Below are positions 7,039-15,964 of a stretch of DNA of 64,000 nt, piece by piece (the stretch's first letter is position 1; every line of letters begins with the position of its first letter). The DNA is from Cognatiyoonia sediminum (lineage in GTDB: Bacteria; Pseudomonadota; Alphaproteobacteria; Rhodobacterales; Rhodobacteraceae): the NCBI RefSeq assembly GCF_900129845.1, contig NZ_FQXB01000001.1:62001-126000 (forward strand), given 5' to 3'. The translations under genes and the position numbers were made by a program. The notes below the pieces were generated by a model, which saw only the letters and a program-made list of their open reading frames with translations, made no database searches and was not told the origin of the DNA.

Positions 7039-8406
7039 CTAGCCCACTTCAGCAAACACGCCATCCAGAGCCTTTTCCAATTTGCCGAACATCTCATCCA
7101 TTTGGCTGGGCGTTAGGATAAACGCCGGACACAGCACGATGGCCTGGCCGAGTGGGCGGCAGATGAGACCCTGATCTGTACAGGCATTGGCAATCCGTTC
7201 AGACACCGAAAGAGAGCCGTCGAAAGGTTCTTTGGTATTCTTGTCTGCTACAGCTTCCAAAGCGCCCATGAGGCCCTTGCCGCGCCATTCCCCGATGTTT
7301 TTATGTTCCGCAATCCGCGCCATCCCTTCTTCGAATAGCGGCGTTAGGGTGCGGACGTTGTCGATTAGGCCTTCGTTCATGATCACGTCGATGGCTTTGA
7401 GAGCCACGGCACAGCCAACCGGGTGGCCGGAAGCGGTGAAGCCGTGCGGAAATTCATCAAACTTCTCTGAAGCGGCTTGCATACGGTCAGTCATTTCTGG
7501 ACCGAGGATTACAGCGCCCATTGGAAAGTAGCCAGCCGTCAGGTTTTTGGAACTGATGATGACGTCGGGCACGAAGTCATAGGTCTGGCAGCCCCACGTT
7601 TCGCCAGTCCGCCCGAAACCGGTGATCACTTCGTCGGAGATCAGTGGGATATTGTGTTTCTTCAGAACCTTCTGAATGGCTTGGAAATATCCTTCAGAAG
7701 GAGGGATCACTCCGCCAGCACCCATGACAGGCTCTGCGAAGAATCCAGCAATGGTATCGGCGCCTTCCTTCTGGATCGTATCTTCAAGTTCCTGCGCCAA
7801 ACGGGCTGTGAACTCGGCTTCGGTTTCGCCATCGTGGCCAAAGCGCCAGTAGTGCGGGCAGCCGACGTGAATGAATTCATCAAATGGCAGGCCAAAGACG
7901 TGGTTGTATGGCTTACCCGTCATCGATGCCGCAACTGCTGTGACACCGTGATAGCCGTTGATCCGCGTGATGATTTTGCGTTTTTGCGGTGTGCCTTCGG
8001 CCCAGCCGAGCATCCAAAGCATCTTGACCATTGTGTCATTCGCTTCAGAACCGGAGTTGGTGTAGAACACTTTACCGCGTTCAAAGGGTGAGACCTCGAT
8101 CAGCTTCTCAGACAGCATGACGGTTTGGTCAGACATGCGGCCAAAGAAGGCGTGGTAGCCGGGGAAGCGATCGTATTGCGCCTTGGCCGCTTCGGCCATG
8201 CCTTTGTGATCAAAGCCCGCGACCATGTTCCAAAGGCCGGAGTTGCCGTCGAGATACTCGCGTCCGTGTACGTCGTAGACATAAGGGCCATTGCCATGGG
8301 TCAGAACAATTGCACCGCGGTCGTCGATGGTTGGTAGATCGGTGAATCCATAGAAGGAATGTTCGTCGGCCCGAGCTTCCCACGAGTTTGGCGCATGTTT
8401 GTTCAT
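7039..8406 (-). CDS. Class III pyridoxal-phosphate aminotransferase (omega-transaminase)
   Basis: A 455-residue fold-type I PLP enzyme of the omega-amino acid:pyruvate / putrescine-type transaminase group. Visible landmarks are the GNSGLWNMVAGF substrate-pocket segment, YTNSGSEANDTMVKM for cofactor phosphate binding, YHGVTAVAASMTG, ISDEVITGFGRTGETW with the cofactor Asp, and SSKNLTAGYFPMGA with the Schiff-base Lys. The enzyme moves a terminal amino group, probably of a polyamine, taurine-like or omega-amino compound, to pyruvate. It is divergent from a LysR regulator 103 bp away and lies near a gamma-glutamyl amine cluster, which supports an amine-catabolic role. The exact substrate cannot be read from sequence; putrescine- or spermidine-type transaminase is the best guess. 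Confidence 0.9.
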   Translation of the reverse strand: MNKHAPNSWEARADEHSFYGFTDLPTIDDRGAIVLTHGNGPYVYDVHGREYLDGNSGLWNMVAGFDHKGMAEAAKAQYDRFPGYHAFFGRMSDQTVMLSEKLIEVSPFERGKVFYTNSGSEANDTMVKMLWMLGWAEGTPQKRKIITRINGYHGVTAVAASMTGKPYNHVFGLPFDEFIHVGCPHYWRFGHDGETEAEFTARLAQELEDTIQKEGADTIAGFFAEPVMGAGGVIPPSEGYFQAIQKVLKKHNIPLISDEVITGFGRTGETWGCQTYDFVPDVIISSKNLTAGYFPMGAVILGPEMTDRMQAASEKFDEFPHGFTASGHPVGCAVALKAIDVIMNEGLIDNVRTLTPLFEEGMARIAEHKNIGEWRGKGLMGALEAVADKNTKEPFDGSLSVSERIANACTDQGLICRPLGQAIVLCPAFILTPSQMDEMFGKLEKALDGVFAEVG

Positions 8407-8508
8407 GATCGTTCTCCCAGAATCGAGGAGAGTGTAGGGCGCGAATTGCGGGCTTACAATCGTAACTGCGACCGCTTAAAACCAAGTTGACGCAACGATG
8501 GGGTCAAG

Positions 8509-9468
8509 ATGAACATCACTGCTGGCAAATTTACGCTTTGGGGTGTTGAGGTTTTTGTCGCGACCGCTGAGGAAGGCTCGATTACAGCTGCTGCACGACG
8601 TCTAGGCGCATCAGCTGCGACGGTGAGTCAGCAGATCACCAATCTGGAGGGAGCGGTCGGGACAACCTTATTGAACCGTGGTGCTCGACCTGTGTCGTTG
8701 ACGCCGGCGGGAGATATGTTCCTCCGCCGTGCGAACACGATCTTGAATGAAGCCTCGCTCGCACAGGCGGAACTGGCTATGGCCGACTTAAGCCGCCTGA
8801 CACGTTTTCGACTTGGCATGATCGAAGACATCGATGCGGACGTGACACCGGCGCTGTTGCGTGAGCTGGGGAAAGACTTAATGAACTGTCACTTCACCCT
8901 CGAAACCGATGCGTCACATCGATTGGTTGACGGGCTTGAGGCGCGCGCCTTGGATGTGATTGTTGCGGCAGATATCGGTCAGCACACGGATGATCGAGAG
9001 GTTCACCCGCTCTTGGTTGAACCGTTCTTTGTTGCAGCACCGAAGGGCAAAGTGGGTGAGGACGTCGAGAAATCGCTCAGACGTTTGCCGTTAATCAACT
9101 ACACCAGCCGACACTATATGGGGCGGTTAATCGCAGATCATTTGACGCGGTTCAATATCAAGCTGAGGCACCGTTTTGAGTTGGATAGCTATGCAGCGAT
9201 CATGGCTATGGTGGCGCAGGGCGGCGGTTGGGCGATCACAACACCGCTTGCTTGGAAGCATACTGGGCGTTTCCGCCACGAGGTGGATATCCTACCTCTG
9301 CCTTTCGGGTCGTTTACACGGACGATTTCGCTCACCGCACGACGGAATGTTCTTGGTGAACTGCCAGCGGATATCGCAGAACGGATACGGCCATTGCTTG
9401 ACGAAATGATCGTTAGACCCACGGTAAATGACATTCCCTGGCTCGAAGGGCAGTTGCGCCTTTTGTGA
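8509..9468 (+). CDS. LysR-family transcriptional regulator
   Basis: A 319-residue LysR-type regulator. The N-terminal winged helix-turn-helix (about residues 10-70) contains EEGSITAAARRLGASAATVSQQI and LLNRGARPVSLTPAG, the family signature, followed by the effector-binding domain with two alpha/beta lobes. It is transcribed away from the class III aminotransferase; by LysR convention it probably controls that gene and perhaps the amine cluster. The effector is unknown. It ends 4 bp before the stop of the convergent PAP2 gene. Confidence 0.93.
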   Translation: MNITAGKFTLWGVEVFVATAEEGSITAAARRLGASAATVSQQITNLEGAVGTTLLNRGARPVSLTPAGDMFLRRANTILNEASLAQAELAMADLSRLTRFRLGMIEDIDADVTPALLRELGKDLMNCHFTLETDASHRLVDGLEARALDVIVAADIGQHTDDREVHPLLVEPFFVAAPKGKVGEDVEKSLRRLPLINYTSRHYMGRLIADHLTRFNIKLRHRFELDSYAAIMAMVAQGGGWAITTPLAWKHTGRFRHEVDILPLPFGSFTRTISLTARRNVLGELPADIAERIRPLLDEMIVRPTVNDIPWLEGQLRLL

Positions 9469-9472
9469 GGTC

Positions 9473-10417
9473 TTAGGCCTGCGCGCTTCTAGGTTCCTTG
9501 AGAAACCAAGCCGAAATTCTGAGAGCTAAAAAGAAAACCAAAATACCTGCGATCAGATCAATCAAGTGGTGGCCGCCATGCGAAAGTGTTGCTGGGATCA
9601 TGAGTGTGTTTAGGATTGCAACTGGCCAAAATACAATTGTGCCGCGCGCGAACCATACGGTCAGGCAGGCCATGATGATATGAAACGACGGAAAGGCGAC
9701 GGTCGCTTTCACGGTTTCAGGCGATATGATCGGAATACCGTTTTTGGCGTAGTCCAGAAGGGTGGCGCCGTAAGCGTTGTCGGTAAAGAGGTTTATTGCG
9801 TTTGCGACTTCGGGTGAAATGGGCTGATACGCAGACGGTCCGAAACTTGGAATGGCAATCCAGATTGCCATGGTCAAAGCAAGCCCAACGGTTCCACAGG
9901 CGACCAGGTGGTAGATCTGTTGTGCGCTATTGTACCAAGCAAGTACGCCGAAAAGTATGGCCAACTGGATAAGTGAGCTTGTGTAAATTGGACCAAGGAG
10001 TTTTCCCAAGGTCGGATACTCGGCGAGCCAGCCTACAAAGCCAGCCCAGTGGTACCCTAGCATGGCGTCTATCTCGATCAGTTGCGTGTCGATGATTGGC
10101 CCCACAACCGGGAAAAAGCTGTTGGAGAGGATCAACATGAAGATCCCAAAGCTCATGTAAAAAGACACCGCGATCATAGCGAGGCCCATGCGTTCCATGC
10201 TTCGATATGCTCGAATTGCTGCGCCGAAAGCCATCAGGCCGGCATTGATAACCAGGACTCTGATGAAAACCGGCCATGCGACTTGACGGTCAAGAAGTGT
10301 GACAACGCAAATGGCGAGAGCTCCGATAACACCAAGCATTATCAACAGGATAACCTCCTGTCGGGTGAGCCAAATCTCTGGCTTTGCGGTTGCGGTATCG
10401 GTTGTCGTCGACGTCAT
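9473..10417 (-). CDS. PAP2-superfamily membrane phosphatase
   Basis: A 314-residue polytopic membrane protein with at least six hydrophobic segments after a ~20-residue soluble start. The acid-phosphatase motifs are visible near the C-terminus: FPSFH (second motif with its His) and SHGGHHLIDLIAG (third motif with the catalytic His and the Asp). This pattern fits the Aur1/Ipt1-like PAP2 branch. Such enzymes dephosphorylate lipid phosphates or transfer head groups; the substrate here is unknown. It follows the PuuB-like oxidoreductase on the same strand with a 77-bp gap, so it may be the last gene of that transcript, though its role in amine use is unclear. Confidence 0.85.
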   Translation of the reverse strand: MTSTTTDTATAKPEIWLTRQEVILLIMLGVIGALAICVVTLLDRQVAWPVFIRVLVINAGLMAFGAAIRAYRSMERMGLAMIAVSFYMSFGIFMLILSNSFFPVVGPIIDTQLIEIDAMLGYHWAGFVGWLAEYPTLGKLLGPIYTSSLIQLAILFGVLAWYNSAQQIYHLVACGTVGLALTMAIWIAIPSFGPSAYQPISPEVANAINLFTDNAYGATLLDYAKNGIPIISPETVKATVAFPSFHIIMACLTVWFARGTIVFWPVAILNTLMIPATLSHGGHHLIDLIAGILVFFLALRISAWFLKEPRSAQA

Positions 10418-10494
10418 TGCCTGCTCCCAGTTGGTAGAATGGTATCGCAGGATTTGAGCGTGAATAGGGCAGGATCGCGGCTATTCGTGGGGGA

Positions 10495-11799
10495 TCAAAT
10501 ACCCAATCTATCCCTCAGAGCATACCATGTCATGGCCAGCGTCAGCAGTGGCATCCGGAAGGTGCTTCCGCCTGGGAAGGACGGCACGGGCAGCTTGGCC
10601 ATCGCGTCGAATTTCTCTTCCTGACCGGCGATGGCTTCTGCGATGACGCGGCCGGTGAAGCCAGAAAGGGCGACGCCGTGGCCAGAGAAACCAGCTCCGG
10701 ACCAAATGTTCGGTTCTAGCCTTTGTACGCAGGGAAGGCGGGTCATTGTGATGCCGAGAGTGCCGCCCCAAACGTAATCGATCCCGACGCCTTTGAGTTG
10801 GGGGAAAAGGTCTTCCATCCGTTCGATCAGCTTGGTGGAGATGTCTTTGGGAAAACCGATGCCATAGTTTTCGCGCCCGCCGAAAAGGAACCGATTGTCT
10901 TCTGACATACGATAGTAATTCACCACAAATTTGTCGTCGGCGACGGCGATATCGCGAGCGAGGACGTCGGCGGCTTTGTCTCCCAATGGCTCTGTTGCGC
11001 AGATGAAGCTGTTGATTGGCATCACCTTGGCTGCGATTTTATCTTCGATGTTCGGAAGATAGCCATTGCCTGCGTAGATCACGTGCTTGGCCATGACTTG
11101 GCCTTTGTCGGTCTGGACCTTTGCCGGATCGCCTTTGGTGACGTTATGAACAGGTGAACCTTCGTAAATCGTCACACCGGCGGCTTCCGCTGCCTTTGCT
11201 AAGCCCAACGCGTAACGCAAGGGGTGGATGTGGCCTGCGCCCATGTCGAGTGCGCCGCCGCGATATTTTTTGGTTTTGACCAGATCGTTGAAGGCGGTCT
11301 GATCTAATGGCTCATTAAGAGTGTAGCCGTATGTTTTTGCTTGGAATTCGCAATCTTCATGAATCTCGCGGATTTTCTTTTGCGAATATGCGCCGTGGGC
11401 CACACCCGGCGTGAGCCGAGCCTCGGGCGCGTATTTTCCAGCCAGTTCCGCAATATCAGCCTTTGACATTTCGGCGAGATCCCAAACGGCTCGAGCAGGG
11501 CCATCGCCCATCTTTTTGGCAAGGTCTTCTTGTCCCCAGTTATACCCTGTTCCGACTTGCCCGCCGTTTCGACCCGACGCACCAAAACCGGCGCGGTGAG
11601 CGTCAAGGATGATGACGTCGAAGCCTGTTTCAGCGAGCCTAAGTGCAGCTGTCAGGCCTGTGAAACCTGCACCGATGATGCAGACATCGGCGTTATGCTG
11701 ACCTTTGAGATCTGTTCTTTTAGCCGGAATGTCGGCGCTAGCCGCGTACCAGCTATCGGGAAACTCGCCCGCGCGGTCGTTGCGAAAGAGCGGGTTCAT
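10495..11799 (-). CDS. FAD-dependent oxidoreductase, gamma-glutamylputrescine oxidase-like
   Basis: A 434-residue DAO-family flavoprotein with the Rossmann start VCIIGAGFTGLTAALRLAE (about residues 30-48) and the substrate-side FGASGRNGGQV segment typical of PuuB and sarcosine/glycine oxidase relatives. The C-terminal GAGFSGHGVALSGFTGRVIAEA closes the FAD site. In PuuB the enzyme oxidises gamma-glutamyl-amine to an aldehyde plus ammonia and peroxide. I choose ATG 11799 (MNPLFRND), which overlaps the upstream GS stop as ATGA; an in-frame start at 11829 would bury 34 bp in that gene. The operon context with two GS-like ligases and an amidotransferase supports the Puu-type role; the substrate is inferred. 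Confidence 0.87.
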   Translation of the reverse strand: MNPLFRNDRAGEFPDSWYAASADIPAKRTDLKGQHNADVCIIGAGFTGLTAALRLAETGFDVIILDAHRAGFGASGRNGGQVGTGYNWGQEDLAKKMGDGPARAVWDLAEMSKADIAELAGKYAPEARLTPGVAHGAYSQKKIREIHEDCEFQAKTYGYTLNEPLDQTAFNDLVKTKKYRGGALDMGAGHIHPLRYALGLAKAAEAAGVTIYEGSPVHNVTKGDPAKVQTDKGQVMAKHVIYAGNGYLPNIEDKIAAKVMPINSFICATEPLGDKAADVLARDIAVADDKFVVNYYRMSEDNRFLFGGRENYGIGFPKDISTKLIERMEDLFPQLKGVGIDYVWGGTLGITMTRLPCVQRLEPNIWSGAGFSGHGVALSGFTGRVIAEAIAGQEEKFDAMAKLPVPSFPGGSTFRMPLLTLAMTWYALRDRLGI

Positions 11800-13148
11800 A
11801 CGTTCAAAAGCAGGTGTTCCCGCTCCCACGGTGAGATGACCTGCAGGAATTCATCATACTCTGCGCGTTTGACGATCGAATAGACGCGGGCGAAATCCTC
11901 GCCGAGCAATTTGTGGAGGTCTTTCGCCTCATCAAACAAATCAAGTGCGGTATAAAGACCGACCGGAATATCGTCCTCACCATCGTAGGCATCGCCTTTG
12001 AACCTCTTGTCAGGCCGGATTTCCTTACGGATGCCCTGCAAACCACAAGCCAATGAGGCTGCGATGCAGAGGTAAGGGTTACTATCCATGCCGGCGAGGC
12101 GATTCTCGATACGGCGCGCTTCTGGTGTCGAGATCGGTATACGAATGCCGGTGGTACGGTTGTCCCGTCCCCATTCGAGGTTAATCGGGGCCGCGTGATC
12201 GCGGACGTAGCGGCGGTAGCTGTTCACGTAAGGGGCCAACATTGCAATGACGCTCGGCAGGTAGTCCTGCAAACCTCCGATAAAGTAGAAAAACGCATCC
12301 GTTTCGCCGCCTTGCGGGCCGGTGAAGATGTTTTGGCCATCGGCATCAAGGATCGAGTGATGCACGTGCATCGCACTGCCTGGTTCGTCCTCGATGGGTT
12401 TTGCCATGAAGGTTGCAAAGCAATCATGCTTTAACGCGGCTTCCTTGATCAGCCGCTTAAAGTAGAACACTTGGTCCGCCAGATCGACGGGGTCACCGTG
12501 GAGCAAGTTAATCTCCAACTGACCAGCGCCGCCTTCTTGAGTGATGCCGTCAATTTCAAAGCCTTGGATTTCGGCAAATTCATAGATGTCATCGATCACA
12601 GGGCCATAATCGTCCACTGCTGTCATCGAATAAGCCTGGCGACCTGCTGCAGGGCGACCGGTTCGACCCATCATCGGCTCAATCGCTTTGGCAGGATCGG
12701 TATTCCGAGCCACCAAATAAAATTCCATCTCAGGGGCAACGACAGGCGTAAACCCAGCCCGTTTATACGCCGCAACCACGCGCTTCAGAACATTTCGAGG
12801 GGCAAATCCAACGGGTTTGCCATCGGTTGTAAAGGCGTCATGGATAACCTGTAGGGTGCCATCGTCCGTCCATGGGGCTGCTGTTGCCGTGTTCATGTCA
12901 GGTTTCAGAACCATGTCCGGTTCGACAAACCCCTCGGGACCGGCCGCTTCGCCCCAACCACCTGTGATGGTTTGGAAAAAGATCGAATTGGGCAGATGGA
13001 AATGGCTTTGCTTTTCCCATTTGGCCGCAGGAACGGCCTTTCCCCGAGCGATGCCGGGGAGGTCGGCTACGACGCACTCAACTTCGTCCAAACGGTTCTG
13101 TTCAAGATAGTCTTGGGCCGCCTGTGGTATCTTTTTGCGCCAACTCAT
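11796..13148 (-). CDS. puuA: Glutamine synthetase family ligase, gamma-glutamylputrescine synthetase-like (1)
   Basis: A 450-residue GS-type ATP-dependent ligase with the full C-terminal catalytic domain: EMEFYLV, GAGQLEINLLHGDP, AMHVHHSILD (metal/ATP site), LEWGRDNRTTGIRIP and RIENRLAGMDSNPYL. PuuA-type enzymes join glutamate to the amino group of putrescine or a related amine instead of to ammonia. The N-terminal VECVVADLPGIARGKAVP segment is typical of this branch rather than GlnA. It overlaps the upstream amidotransferase and downstream oxidoreductase genes by ATGA junctions, so it is in one translationally coupled transcript. The amine substrate is inferred from context. Confidence 0.88.
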   Translation of the reverse strand: MSWRKKIPQAAQDYLEQNRLDEVECVVADLPGIARGKAVPAAKWEKQSHFHLPNSIFFQTITGGWGEAAGPEGFVEPDMVLKPDMNTATAAPWTDDGTLQVIHDAFTTDGKPVGFAPRNVLKRVVAAYKRAGFTPVVAPEMEFYLVARNTDPAKAIEPMMGRTGRPAAGRQAYSMTAVDDYGPVIDDIYEFAEIQGFEIDGITQEGGAGQLEINLLHGDPVDLADQVFYFKRLIKEAALKHDCFATFMAKPIEDEPGSAMHVHHSILDADGQNIFTGPQGGETDAFFYFIGGLQDYLPSVIAMLAPYVNSYRRYVRDHAAPINLEWGRDNRTTGIRIPISTPEARRIENRLAGMDSNPYLCIAASLACGLQGIRKEIRPDKRFKGDAYDGEDDIPVGLYTALDLFDEAKDLHKLLGEDFARVYSIVKRAEYDEFLQVISPWEREHLLLNV

Positions 13149-13828
13149 GCGACCTCACGTGTTTTGAAGAAACTGGCGATCATGTCTGCCATTTTCATCT
13201 CGTCATTTGCAGCGTCCAAACCTTGGGTCGCCAATGCGATCTGCTGATTGGGAATAACGCCTTGCGCCCGGTATTGAATGAGCGCGTCGATCATGGTTTT
13301 GCCGAATTCCGGATGAGGTTGCATGGTAAAGGCGCGGTCGCCATAGACCAATATCGCGTTTTCGCAGAATTGGTTGCCTGCGTGATCGGTCGCACTTGAA
13401 GGGCGCTCTATGACTTGATCCTGATGCCACGCGTTCAATGCCCAAGGCGTACCACCCCAGTCATAAGTTTGTGGTCCAATCGTCCAACCGCCTTTGAATT
13501 TCTCAACCTTGCCGCCGAGGGCCTGAGCCATGATTTGGTGTCCAAAGCAGACGCCCACCGTCGGAACTTCAGCGTCGTAAGCAGCCCTGATAAAATCTTC
13601 GAGTGGCGGGATGAAGGGGTGATCTTCGTAAGCCCCATGTTTGGAGCCACTGATCAACCACCCGTCGGCTTGGTGCACGTCGGAAGGAAATTCCATATCC
13701 ACCACGTTCCATGTTTGGAACGTGAAGCCTTTGCCGTCCAAGAGGCGCGCGAACATGGCGTCGTAGTCGCCCAAATCGCCCAGAACTTCGTCCGGGGCGT
13801 GACCGGTGTGGAGAATGCCGATTTTCAT
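13145..13828 (-). CDS. Class I glutamine amidotransferase-like hydrolase
   Basis: A 227-residue single-domain class I amidotransferase of the GMP-synthase-like type. The catalytic Cys lies in VGVCFGHQIMAQALGG and the His/Glu pair in MQPHPEFG. In the Puu pathway a hydrolase (PuuD) releases glutamate from gamma-glutamyl-GABA; PuuD belongs to a related but different peptidase family, so equivalence is a hypothesis based on position between two GS-like ligases. It is coupled to the downstream GS by an ATGA overlap and is 43 bp after the other GS. The fold is clear, the substrate is not. Confidence 0.83.
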   Translation of the reverse strand: MKIGILHTGHAPDEVLGDLGDYDAMFARLLDGKGFTFQTWNVVDMEFPSDVHQADGWLISGSKHGAYEDHPFIPPLEDFIRAAYDAEVPTVGVCFGHQIMAQALGGKVEKFKGGWTIGPQTYDWGGTPWALNAWHQDQVIERPSSATDHAGNQFCENAILVYGDRAFTMQPHPEFGKTMIDALIQYRAQGVIPNQQIALATQGLDAANDEMKMADMIASFFKTREVA

Positions 13829-13871
13829 AGATCACCAATGGGGTTGTTTCGTGCGTATTTCGACGGGAACA

Positions 13872-15161
13872 CTAGACCCTGTCAAGGTAGCTGCGCAGTT
13901 GATCTTGATCCGACAGCGACGTCATGCGCCGGACTTCCTGCCGTTTTGTGGCTGAAAAATAGCTTATCAGCTTGGGGTCGAAGATTTTCGCGACAGTCCC
14001 AGACTGCTCGAAAACGTCTATCGCCTTTCCCCAGTCTTCGTGTACTTGATCGAGGTCCTGATAATAGGCGTTGCCGCTGACAGGTGCTGGTGGGGTCAAC
14101 GATTCCTCGATGCCGATCAGCATTGATCCAAGGATTGCCGCCAAGCTGAGGTAAGGGTTTACGTCTCCTCCCGCCAAGCGATGTTCAACGCGTTTCGCCG
14201 CCGGATCGCCGCCGGGGATGCGGACGGCCACGGTGCGATTGTCATGCCCCCAGCAGATGCCAGTCGGAGCATGGGCGCCGGGCACCATGCGTGCGTAACT
14301 ATTGGCATGAGGCGCGAAGATCAGGGTGAGGTCTTGCAGCGCGGTGAGGCATCCCGCCACAGCGTTTTCAAGCAGGACGGTGCCGGTCGCTGACCCATCC
14401 GCAAAGACGTTCGAACCTTTGGCATCTAGGAGGGACACGTGGGAATGCATCCCATTCCCAGCATCCTCGGCAAAGGGTTTGGCCATGAAAGTTCCAGCCA
14501 TTCCGTGTTTGCGGGCGAGGCCTTGCACAAGCAGTTTAAAAAACCACGCATCGTCGGCTGCCTTCAAGGCGTCTGCCGAGTGTTGGATCGTCACTTCGAA
14601 CTGACCGGTACCGCTTTCCGACGTCGTAGCCTCTGCCGCTATACCCAATGCGGCACAGCTTTCGTAAAGTTCAGCGAAGAATGGGTCGAGCCGGTCAAGC
14701 GCGCGGAGCGACATGATTTGCCCACCGGGCTCTGATGCAATGGGCTTCAAAGGGCCACTGTCGTCAGTGAGGTAGAACTCCATCTCATTCGCTGCCACGG
14801 GAGTGAACCCGTGTGACGCCAGCCGATCGACGACGGATTTCAAGGCTTGGCGTGGGCAGCCTGCGAAGGGCGATCCGTCCTCGTTGAAGCCCCAAAGCGG
14901 GATCAATTTTGTTGGCTCAGATAGCCACGGCAGCGGCAGCGGCCCGCGCTCCGTCGGCAGGATTTTCCCATCGGCGTCGCCGGATTCAAAAACCAGTGGG
15001 CTATCGTCGATATCTTCGCCCCAGATATCCAGATTGAAAACGGAGAGGGGGAACCGGATGCCGTTCTTTTCGACTTTTGAGGCCATCTCAACCGGTAGAC
15101 GCTTCCCACGCAATTGGCCGTTGAGATCCGCGGCGCCACATTGAAAGGTTCGGGCCATCAT
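13872..15161 (-). CDS. Glutamine synthetase family ligase (2)
   Basis: A second GS-type ligase, 429 residues and clearly divergent from the neighbouring copy. Visible motifs are ANEMEFYL, ESGTGQFEVTIQHS, GNGMHSHVSLLD, CWGHDNRTVAVRIPG and RVEHRLAGGDVNPYLSLAA. The N-terminal beta-grasp part is shorter than in the first copy, and the enzyme lacks the extended GlnA features. Two ligases in one operon suggest two amine substrates, or a heteromeric enzyme. The start overlaps the upstream permease stop by ATGA; the second Met (MARTF) is one codon later. Function as a gamma-glutamyl-amine ligase is inferred. Confidence 0.85.
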   Translation of the reverse strand: MMARTFQCGAADLNGQLRGKRLPVEMASKVEKNGIRFPLSVFNLDIWGEDIDDSPLVFESGDADGKILPTERGPLPLPWLSEPTKLIPLWGFNEDGSPFAGCPRQALKSVVDRLASHGFTPVAANEMEFYLTDDSGPLKPIASEPGGQIMSLRALDRLDPFFAELYESCAALGIAAEATTSESGTGQFEVTIQHSADALKAADDAWFFKLLVQGLARKHGMAGTFMAKPFAEDAGNGMHSHVSLLDAKGSNVFADGSATGTVLLENAVAGCLTALQDLTLIFAPHANSYARMVPGAHAPTGICWGHDNRTVAVRIPGGDPAAKRVEHRLAGGDVNPYLSLAAILGSMLIGIEESLTPPAPVSGNAYYQDLDQVHEDWGKAIDVFEQSGTVAKIFDPKLISYFSATKRQEVRRMTSLSDQDQLRSYLDRV

Positions 15162-15964
15162 CTGAGAAGCTGCGGACGGTAGCGGATTTTGCGATGTGCA
15201 TCCTGCGGCAGGTGCCGATTGAGCCTCGTGTTAGCTCGCCCAAAGACCCAGATCACAATCAGGGTCAGAAGGATGAAATAGGCAGCGAGGATCGGGTAGG
15301 GGATGAACGGGTTGAACGTCTTATCCGCGAAATAGTTCGCATAGTAGAGCGCGTCGCCGCGCTGCTGTCGTGCCGGAAAGCCAGCAAAGAACACCAGCGT
15401 TGTTGCGTGAAACAAGAAGATGGCTTCGTTTGTATAAGCGGGCCAGCCGAGGCGCAGCATCGTGGGCCAAGTGATCCGCTTGAATCGGCTCCACCCAGAA
15501 AGGCCATAGGCATCGGCCGCTTCGATGTCGCCTTTGGGGATGGATTGCAGTGCACCGTAGAAGATTTCGCCGGAGTAGGCCGCGGTGTTCAGAATCAAAA
15601 CGATTAAGGCACCCCACGCGGCTGCGGTCAGCGGGCTGAAGATGGGAAAGACGGTTTTGAGTTCGAGGAACAGGAAGTAGGCAAAGAAGAATTGGATGAA
15701 GAGGGGCGAGCCTCGGAAGATGAAAATGAACCACTCGGAGGCTTTTCGGGTGAGGCGGTTAGATGATCCTTTTCCGACAGCCACAGCGGTCGCGATCACG
15801 AACCCGATCAGCATGGCCAGTACGCCGAAGTAGATGTTCCAGATCATGCCAGAGCCGATCAATGTGAATTGCTTACACAGCGTGAAGTCGCTGCGCGGCA
15901 GCAGCCGTTCGCCGTAGCCGATGGAGCGGAAGGCGTAGTCCGCGATGGTTTGGGCGCAGCTCAT
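15158..15964 (-). CDS. ABC transporter permease, polar amino acid type (HisM/ArtM-like)
   Basis: A 268-residue inner-membrane permease with about five transmembrane helices and the cytoplasmic EAA loop (IEAADAYGLSGWSRFKRITWP) that docks on the ATPase. It belongs to the His/Glu/Gln/Arg uptake family. It overlaps the partner permease by an ATGA junction. Together with that permease, the binding protein and the ATPase it forms a full importer feeding the gamma-glutamylation enzymes encoded downstream. Confidence 0.92.
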   Translation of the reverse strand: MSCAQTIADYAFRSIGYGERLLPRSDFTLCKQFTLIGSGMIWNIYFGVLAMLIGFVIATAVAVGKGSSNRLTRKASEWFIFIFRGSPLFIQFFFAYFLFLELKTVFPIFSPLTAAAWGALIVLILNTAAYSGEIFYGALQSIPKGDIEAADAYGLSGWSRFKRITWPTMLRLGWPAYTNEAIFLFHATTLVFFAGFPARQQRGDALYYANYFADKTFNPFIPYPILAAYFILLTLIVIWVFGRANTRLNRHLPQDAHRKIRYRPQLLR

